DNA from: Clostridia bacterium
Lineage (GTDB): Bacteria > Bacillota > Clostridia > Oscillospirales > Acutalibacteraceae
Assembly: GCA_017440965.1 (NCBI GenBank)
Contig: JAFSGH010000012.1
Span: 1-36,174 of the forward strand
Length of the DNA: 36,174 bases
Direction: 5' to 3'
Shown: positions 31,476 through 36,174 of the stretch, piece by piece
Numbering within the stretch: the first letter of the stretch is position 1
Layout: each line of letters begins with the position of its first letter
The notes under the pieces: model-generated
The model's database searches: none
What the model was told of the DNA's origin: nothing
Seen by the model: the letters and a program-made list of their open reading frames with translations, nothing else
Translations under genes and position numbers: made by a program

Positions 31476-32950
31476 TACTTTATACGGAAAATCATACATA
31501 TAAATATGAATGCGAAAAGATCTGCAGGCTTTATTATCCTGCGGAAAGGATAGTTTTTGCCTGTGACACCGAAAAGGCAATCGACACTGACGAGAAAAGG
31601 CTTTATACGGGTATAGCCGAAAAAGGAGATATTCTGACCTTTTCCTGTAAGGCAGTAATGAATGAGAAGGAATCACAGTACAGCTTTCATTGGGAAAAGG
31701 ATGCTGAGGACAGCGACTCTTTAAGAGAGCGGCTTCTTGCAAAGGCTATGACAAGAGTGCTTACGGATATTACGGGAATCATTCCCCCCTGGGGGATCCT
31801 TACGGGAATACGCCCTGCAAAGCTTATGCATAAGTATATGAAGGAAGAGGGCAGTGAAAGAGCAGCAGAGAGATTTATGAATTTCTTTGAGGTATCTCCC
31901 GAAAAGACCGCACTTGCACTTAAGGTCGCACAGTGTGAGGATGCCTGCATAAGGCTTTCGGGCAGAAATTCCGTCTCCCTGTATGTTTCAATTCCCTTTT
32001 GTCCCACAAGATGCTCCTATTGCTCCTTTGTCTCTCATTCCATTGATAAGGCGCAGAAGCTCATTCCCGATTATATAAAAAATCTCTGTCTTGAGATAGA
32101 AGAGACTGCCCGTATTATGAAAGAGTCCTCTTTGAAGCTTGAGACGGTATATGTCGGCGGCGGAACACCTACCTCATTTTCGGCATCACAGCTGAAAACG
32201 GTGCTTGACGCTCTTAAAAAATTCCTTGATATGGAAAATGTAAGAGAGTTTACCGTAGAAGCGGGACGCCCCGATACTATAGATGAAGAAAAGCTGAAGG
32301 TATTGAAGGATGCAGGTGTCACAAGAATAAGCATCAATCCTCAGACCTTCAGTAACAGCGTGCTTGAGGCTATCGGCAGAAGCCATACGGCAGAGGATGC
32401 CGTAGAAAAATACCTTCTTGCAAGAAAAACGGGCTTTGACAATATAAATATGGATTTTATCGCGGGACTTCCCACGGACACTTTAGAAAGCTTCAGAAAA
32501 ACTATTGATAAGGCAATTTCGCTTTCCCCTGAAAATATTACGGTGCATACCCTTGCACTTAAGCGCTCATCCTCTATAGTGACGGAAAATGAGGAGAGTT
32601 CCCTCAGTGACTGCACTGTGCAGATGACTGAATATGCAAATAAGGTGCTTTCCGAAAACGGTTATTTTCCTTATTATATGTACCGTCAGAGTAAATCCTT
32701 AGGTAATCTTGAAAATGTAGGCTGGTGCAAAAAGGATATGCCCTGCCTTTATAATATATATATGATGGAGGAGATCCATACGGTTTTGGCCGTCGGCGGT
32801 GCTGCGGTGACGAAGCTCAAGGATCCCGGCTCTGATTGCCTTCAGAGAATTTTTAATTTCAAATACCCCTATGAATATATCACAAGATTTGACGAGCTGC
32901 TTCAGAGAAAAAAGCAGATAACCGAATTTTATGCTTCTCTTCCTCTATAA
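31472..32950 (+). CDS. hemZ: HemZ-type radical SAM protein (coproporphyrinogen dehydrogenase family)
   Basis: The 492-residue protein has an N-terminal domain (about 1-165) specific to HemZ, including GILTGIRPAKL (about 109-119), followed by the radical SAM core: the CxxxCxxC cluster at Cys177-Cys181-Cys184 in PFCPTRCSYCSF, VYVGGGTPTSFS (about 227-238) and INPQTFSNSVLEAIGRSH (about 287-304). HemZ is an oxygen-independent coproporphyrinogen III oxidase-like protein; the in vivo role of this branch is less certain than that of HemN, and some relatives insert haem. No other haem genes are in the window. It begins within the stop of the MBL gene. Confidence 0.92.
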   Translation: MILYTENHTYKYECEKICRLYYPAERIVFACDTEKAIDTDEKRLYTGIAEKGDILTFSCKAVMNEKESQYSFHWEKDAEDSDSLRERLLAKAMTRVLTDITGIIPPWGILTGIRPAKLMHKYMKEEGSERAAERFMNFFEVSPEKTALALKVAQCEDACIRLSGRNSVSLYVSIPFCPTRCSYCSFVSHSIDKAQKLIPDYIKNLCLEIEETARIMKESSLKLETVYVGGGTPTSFSASQLKTVLDALKKFLDMENVREFTVEAGRPDTIDEEKLKVLKDAGVTRISINPQTFSNSVLEAIGRSHTAEDAVEKYLLARKTGFDNINMDFIAGLPTDTLESFRKTIDKAISLSPENITVHTLALKRSSSIVTENEESSLSDCTVQMTEYANKVLSENGYFPYYMYRQSKSLGNLENVGWCKKDMPCLYNIYMMEEIHTVLAVGGAAVTKLKDPGSDCLQRIFNFKYPYEYITRFDELLQRKKQITEFYASLPL

Positions 32951-33021
32951 GTCTTTTCATTTGTGATAAAGCAAGTCCCGTGCGCATAGAATATACAAAA
33001 AACGAGATTCGGAGAATAGCT

Positions 33022-34791
33022 ATGGCAGAAAGAAAAAAACAATCTCTGTTGAACGGCGCCTTGGTGCTTTCCCTTGCGGTAATAGTAGTAAAGCTCACAG
33101 GTGTACTGTTCAAACTGTATGTAACTCAGAAAATAGGATATACTGCAAGAGGATACTATGCGACGGCGTATAATATCTATGTCCCCGTGTATTCCATTGC
33201 TCTGGCAGGACTTCCCACCGCCGTTTCAAAGCTTGTGGCTGAAAAGGCGGCTCAGGGGAAATATAAGGATGTAAAGAGTCTTTTCTCGGTTTCAAAGGGA
33301 CTTTTTACCCTGATGGGTGTAATAGGTACGGCAGTAATTCTTCTTATGTCATATCCCTATTCGCTGTCAGTAGGCTCAATAAATGCCCTTCCTGCAGTAA
33401 TCACCGTTGCTCCCTCGCTTCTTTTCTGCTGTATTATGAGCGGCTACAGAGGCTATTATCAGGGACTTCGCAATATGAATCCCTCTGCCGTGTCTCAGGT
33501 GCTTGAAGCGGCAGGAAAGCTTATTTTCGGATTTATATTTATGAATGCCGTGCTTCTGGGCGGAGTGGAATTTGCCGACAGCATCCCCTTTATCAGGGAT
33601 GTTGTGGATGACGCCGTAAGTGCTTATTCTGCCGCGGCGGCAATTTCAGGCGTAACGATAGGCTCACTTATGGCACTCGCCTTTATTGTGATAAGACACA
33701 AGGCTGATAAAAATACACTTTCCCGTGAACTGGTCGATGCTTCTCCCGAGGCTGAAAGCAAAAAGGCTCTGAGAAAGCAGCTTCTTGCCATCGCTCTTCC
33801 CATTGCCTTAAGCTCACTTGTTTTTAATCTTACAACCTTTATTGACAGCTGGACCATACAAAACCGTCTTCAGTATGTGCTTGATAATAATTTTGATACG
33901 GTAGCCAAGATGTATCCCGGTATCATTGAAGCAACAGGCTATGTCGCAAGTCAGGCAAAGGAGCTTAAATCTTATCTCTTCGGTGCATATGATACGGTGC
34001 TTGAAATCAAGAATATTATTCCTACCTTTACGATAACCCTCGGTCTTTCCTCAATTCCCGTATTGAGCGAGGCATGGATAAAGAGGGACAAAAAGGGTGC
34101 GGCAAGAGCCATATCCTCGGTGCTGAGAATAACGATGCTCATTTCTCTTCCCGCAGGTCTCGGACTCTTTGTGCTTGCAAAAGAGATACTTATGCTTATC
34201 TACGGCAGAAATCTCTCCACCGCTCCCGCTATAGAATACATAGCCCCCATACTTATGGCCTACGGTATTTCCGTATGCTTCCTGGCACTTGCTCAGCCGG
34301 TCACAAATATGCTTCAGGCTGTGGGCAGGACTGATGTCCCCGTGAAGAGTATGGCAATAGGTGCCAGTGTAAAGATAATTGCAAACTTTATTCTCGTAAG
34401 CATCCCTGCCGTAAATATTCAGGGTGCCGTTGTCGGCTCCTTCCTTTGCAATATCGTTATGGTATTCTACGGGCTTTATGTGCTGAAAAAGGAGACTCAG
34501 GCAAAATTCGATATCAAGGTGCTTTTATTAAAGCCGCTTTTCTGCGCGCTCTTATCCGCTGTGGGTGCATATGCAGTAAACAGCCTCTGCAGATACTTTC
34601 TTGAGGGCTACGGTATCAATTCGCTTCTCAGTGCAGGCAACATATCAACCCTTCTTGCCGTGTTTGCCGCAGTGCTTATATATGCCGTATCTCTTCTTCT
34701 CACAGGCTCATTGCAGAGAAGTGATATAAGAATGCTTCCCAAGGGAGAAAAAATAGCAAAAGTACTTGAAAAATACGGACTTTTAGGTTAA
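33022..34791 (+). CDS. SpoVB/MurJ-like MOP-superfamily lipid or oligosaccharide flippase
   Basis: The 589-residue membrane protein has about 14 hydrophobic segments and the MOP-superfamily opening KQSLLNGALVLSLAVIVVKL followed by KLYVTQKIG and YNIYVPVYSIALAGLPTAVSKLVAEKAA, characteristic of the SpoVB/polysaccharide-transporter (PST) group. These flip lipid-linked wall precursors or oligosaccharides across the plasma membrane. It has two sizeable inserted regions (about 165-250 and 290-330). I place the start at 33022 (MAERKKQ), preceded by CGGAG; the longer frame from 32980 adds a non-conserved stretch without a ribosome site. Spore versus wall role cannot be decided here. Confidence 0.88.
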   Translation: MAERKKQSLLNGALVLSLAVIVVKLTGVLFKLYVTQKIGYTARGYYATAYNIYVPVYSIALAGLPTAVSKLVAEKAAQGKYKDVKSLFSVSKGLFTLMGVIGTAVILLMSYPYSLSVGSINALPAVITVAPSLLFCCIMSGYRGYYQGLRNMNPSAVSQVLEAAGKLIFGFIFMNAVLLGGVEFADSIPFIRDVVDDAVSAYSAAAAISGVTIGSLMALAFIVIRHKADKNTLSRELVDASPEAESKKALRKQLLAIALPIALSSLVFNLTTFIDSWTIQNRLQYVLDNNFDTVAKMYPGIIEATGYVASQAKELKSYLFGAYDTVLEIKNIIPTFTITLGLSSIPVLSEAWIKRDKKGAARAISSVLRITMLISLPAGLGLFVLAKEILMLIYGRNLSTAPAIEYIAPILMAYGISVCFLALAQPVTNMLQAVGRTDVPVKSMAIGASVKIIANFILVSIPAVNIQGAVVGSFLCNIVMVFYGLYVLKKETQAKFDIKVLLLKPLFCALLSAVGAYAVNSLCRYFLEGYGINSLLSAGNISTLLAVFAAVLIYAVSLLLTGSLQRSDIRMLPKGEKIAKVLEKYGLLG

Positions 34792-34818
34792 AATAACATT
34801 TAGGGTAAAATTAGGACG

Positions 34819-35643
34819 GTGAAGACAGTGGTTGAGAATTTTCAGTTCAAGGATAAATATGACTGTAATGATCTTATAAACATTGTCTGTATTCTCCGTG
34901 CTCCCGGCGGTTGTCCCTGGGATGCAGAGCAGACGCATGAGAGCATCCGCAAGGATTTTATTGAGGAGACCTATGAGGTAATCGAGGCTATCAATAAAAA
35001 GGATCCCGCAATGCTCCGCGAGGAGCTGGGTGATGTTCTGCTTCAGGTAGTTTTTCATACCCTTATTGAAACGGAAAAGGGAGTATTCACCTTCGATGAG
35101 GTCACGGATGAGATCTGTAAAAAGCTCATCATCAGACATCCTCATGTTTTCGGTGATGTAAATGTTTCATCCACCGAAGAGGTGCTTACAAACTGGGATG
35201 CAATAAAAATGCAGACAAAAAAGCAGAAGACGGTAACTGAGACAATGCTCAGTGTTCCCCGTGAGCTTCCCGCTCTTATGAGAGCCTCCAAGGTACAGAA
35301 GAAGGCCTCAAAGATAGGCTTTGACTGGCCTGATATCAACGGTGCTCTTATGAAGGTAAGGGAAGAAACGGCAGAGTTTGAAGAAGCTCTCGGAAAGAAA
35401 GATCCCGAGGAGATCAAGGATGAGCTGGGTGATCTGCTTTTTGCCGTGGTAAATGCATCAAGATTTGCTTGTGTTGATTCCGAGGAGGCACTTACGGGTG
35501 CAACGGATAAATTCCTCAGCCGCTTTGCCTTAGTTGAAAAACTGGCAGAGCAGGAGGGAACGGATATCAATACAGCAGGACTTGAAAAGTTGGATGAGCT
35601 TTGGGACAAGGCAAAGCTTATACTCAAGGAACAAACGCCGTAA
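34819..35643 (+). CDS. mazG: Nucleoside triphosphate pyrophosphohydrolase MazG
   Basis: MazG hydrolyses NTPs and dNTPs to the monophosphate and pyrophosphate, clearing non-canonical nucleotides and influencing alarmone levels. The 274-residue protein has two tandem MazG domains: the first with [22 protein letters not shown] and [13 protein letters not shown] (about 30-80), the second with [13 protein letters not shown] and [12 protein letters not shown] (about 177-215), each carrying the EExxE and ExxD metal-binding pattern. Start choice is uncertain: GTG at 34819 or GTG at 34828 (after AGGACGGTGA). It lies 27 bases after the flippase gene and 31 before hup. Confidence 0.93.
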   Translation: MKTVVENFQFKDKYDCNDLINIVCILRAPGGCPWDAEQTHESIRKDFIEETYEVIEAINKKDPAMLREELGDVLLQVVFHTLIETEKGVFTFDEVTDEICKKLIIRHPHVFGDVNVSSTEEVLTNWDAIKMQTKKQKTVTETMLSVPRELPALMRASKVQKKASKIGFDWPDINGALMKVREETAEFEEALGKKDPEEIKDELGDLLFAVVNASRFACVDSEEALTGATDKFLSRFALVEKLAEQEGTDINTAGLEKLDELWDKAKLILKEQTP

Positions 35644-35674
35644 GGCTTTTGAATATTTAAGGAGGAAATTAATT

Positions 35675-35944
35675 ATGAACAAGACTGATCTCGTAAATGC
35701 AGTTGCAGCAAAGGGCCTTTCCAAGAAGGATGCAGATGTTGCAGTTAAGGCTGTTCTTGACAGCATCACAGATGCACTTAAGGCAGGAGAAAAGGTACAG
35801 CTTATCGGTTTCGGTACATTTGAAGTTCGTGAAAGAGCAGAAAAGGAAGCTCGTAACCCCAGAACAGGCGAAACAATCAAGGTTGCAGCAACTAAGGTTC
35901 CCGCTTTCAAAGCAGGCCAGGCTCTCAAGGATGCTGTAAAATAA
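35675..35944 (+). CDS. hup: HU-family DNA-binding protein
   Basis: The 89-residue protein is a typical [22 protein letters not shown] at the N-terminus, the [21 protein letters not shown] arm region (about 46-66, including the conserved RNP motif that inserts the proline into the DNA minor groove) and the [13 protein letters not shown] ending. It bends and compacts DNA as a dimer. The ATG is preceded by AAGGAGGAAATT, the strongest ribosome site in this part of the window, as expected for an abundant protein. mazG-hup adjacency is common in Firmicutes. A strong terminator follows. Confidence 0.96.
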   Translation: MNKTDLVNAVAAKGLSKKDADVAVKAVLDSITDALKAGEKVQLIGFGTFEVRERAEKEARNPRTGETIKVAATKVPAFKAGQALKDAVK

Positions 35945-36000
35945 GGAAAACAGATGCAAAAAGCATCCGCTTTTGACCGCACAAAATATTTGACGGTTTG

Positions 36001-36037
36001 TTGCCTTCAGCAGAGATTCTGCTGAAGGCAATTTTTT
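36001..36037 (+). terminator. Strong intrinsic terminator of hup
   Basis: TTGCCTTCAGCAGA (36001-36014) and TCTGCTGAAGGCAA (36018-36031) form a perfect 14-base stem with a three-base loop and six Ts, one of the strongest terminators in the window. Confidence 0.95.
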
Positions 36038-36041
36038 GGTT

Positions 36042-36174
36042 CTTCACGGAAAGTTGGGGAATGATGTCGGCACGGGAGTGCCGGGGAAAAGTTTTGCTTG
36101 AGCTTTTTCAAAAGCTCACGGTGTCAAGAGGCAGAGCCTCTTGTGGCACTGCGCAGAGTGCGAAATCTCTCAAG
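36042..36174. repeat. Left end of modular hairpin repeat (copy 3, truncated by window end)
   Basis: The left arm CTTCACGGAAAGTTGGGGAAT (36042-36062) matches copy 2 and complements the right arm of copy 1. Instead of the short linker it is followed by four hairpins: 36068-36083 (CGGCAC/GTGCCG), 36100-36117 (GAGCTTTT/AAAAGCTC), 36125-36143 (CAAGAGGC/GCCTCTTG) and 36146-36161 (GCACT/AGTGC). No gene is visible in this stretch. The right arm would lie beyond the window. Confidence 0.8.

Noticed and set aside
1-36174. CRISPR array, rRNA or tRNA genes
   Set aside because: No regularly spaced direct repeats with unique spacers, no cloverleaf-like segments and no rRNA-like conserved stretches were noticed in the intergenic regions.

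Overview
The window reads as a chromosomal segment of a low-to-mid GC Firmicute, most likely a gut Clostridia/Oscillospirales-type bacterium. The reasons are the gene content (RNase Y with a YmdB-type phosphoesterase, HemZ, one Rel with both hydrolase and synthetase motifs, a SpoVB-like flippase, a QueT transporter), strong AGGAGG-type ribosome sites, use of TTG and GTG starts, and textbook -35/-10 promoters with 17-base spacers. No rRNA, tRNA, CRISPR array, intact transposase or phage module was seen. Assignment below the level of Firmicutes/Clostridia is inference.

Layout. 1-900 is a repeat-rich accessory patch: the end of a modular hairpin repeat, a small ImmA/IrrE-like peptidase gene whose 3' end has been duplicated and scrambled, and a ~283 bp element bounded by 30 bp inverted repeats (MITE-like). 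878-1846 holds a divergent pair, a YhcH/TabA-like protein and a SLOG-fold protein. 2109-5581 (minus) encodes a heterodimeric ABC exporter with one consensus and one degenerate ATP site. 5719-7623 is yebC-lgt. 7678-9187 is a BadF-type sugar kinase with an overlapping HAD phosphatase. 9482-11910 is rny and ymdB. 12118-16646 is an orphan peptide-type solute-binding lipoprotein, a GH84 beta-N-acetylglucosaminidase without signal peptide, and a MATE transporter. 16704-18569 is a YbaK-type deacylase and an unrecognised polytopic membrane protein. 18566-19180 is a consensus promoter, a preQ1-I-type riboswitch and queT. 19246-21451 is a two-component system. A second copy of the hairpin repeat follows, then an unrecognised membrane protein, a secreted metallophosphoesterase (minus) and a GPH sugar:cation symporter.

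25770-35944 is a long co-directional housekeeping run: recJ, rel, pspC-like, dtd, MBL hydrolase, hemZ, flippase, mazG and an HU gene. These cover DNA repair, the stringent response, removal of mischarged tRNA and non-canonical nucleotides, haem synthesis and nucleoid structure. Several genes overlap by 1-4 bases. The window closes with the HU terminator and the start of a third copy of the hairpin repeat.

The parts least explained by standard annotation are (i) the three-copy repeat (arms containing CTTCACGGAAAG) that sits directly after terminators and appears to enclose variable arrays of small hairpins, with the window starting and ending inside copies of it; (ii) the inverted-repeat element at 550-832; and (iii) two uncharacterised membrane proteins.
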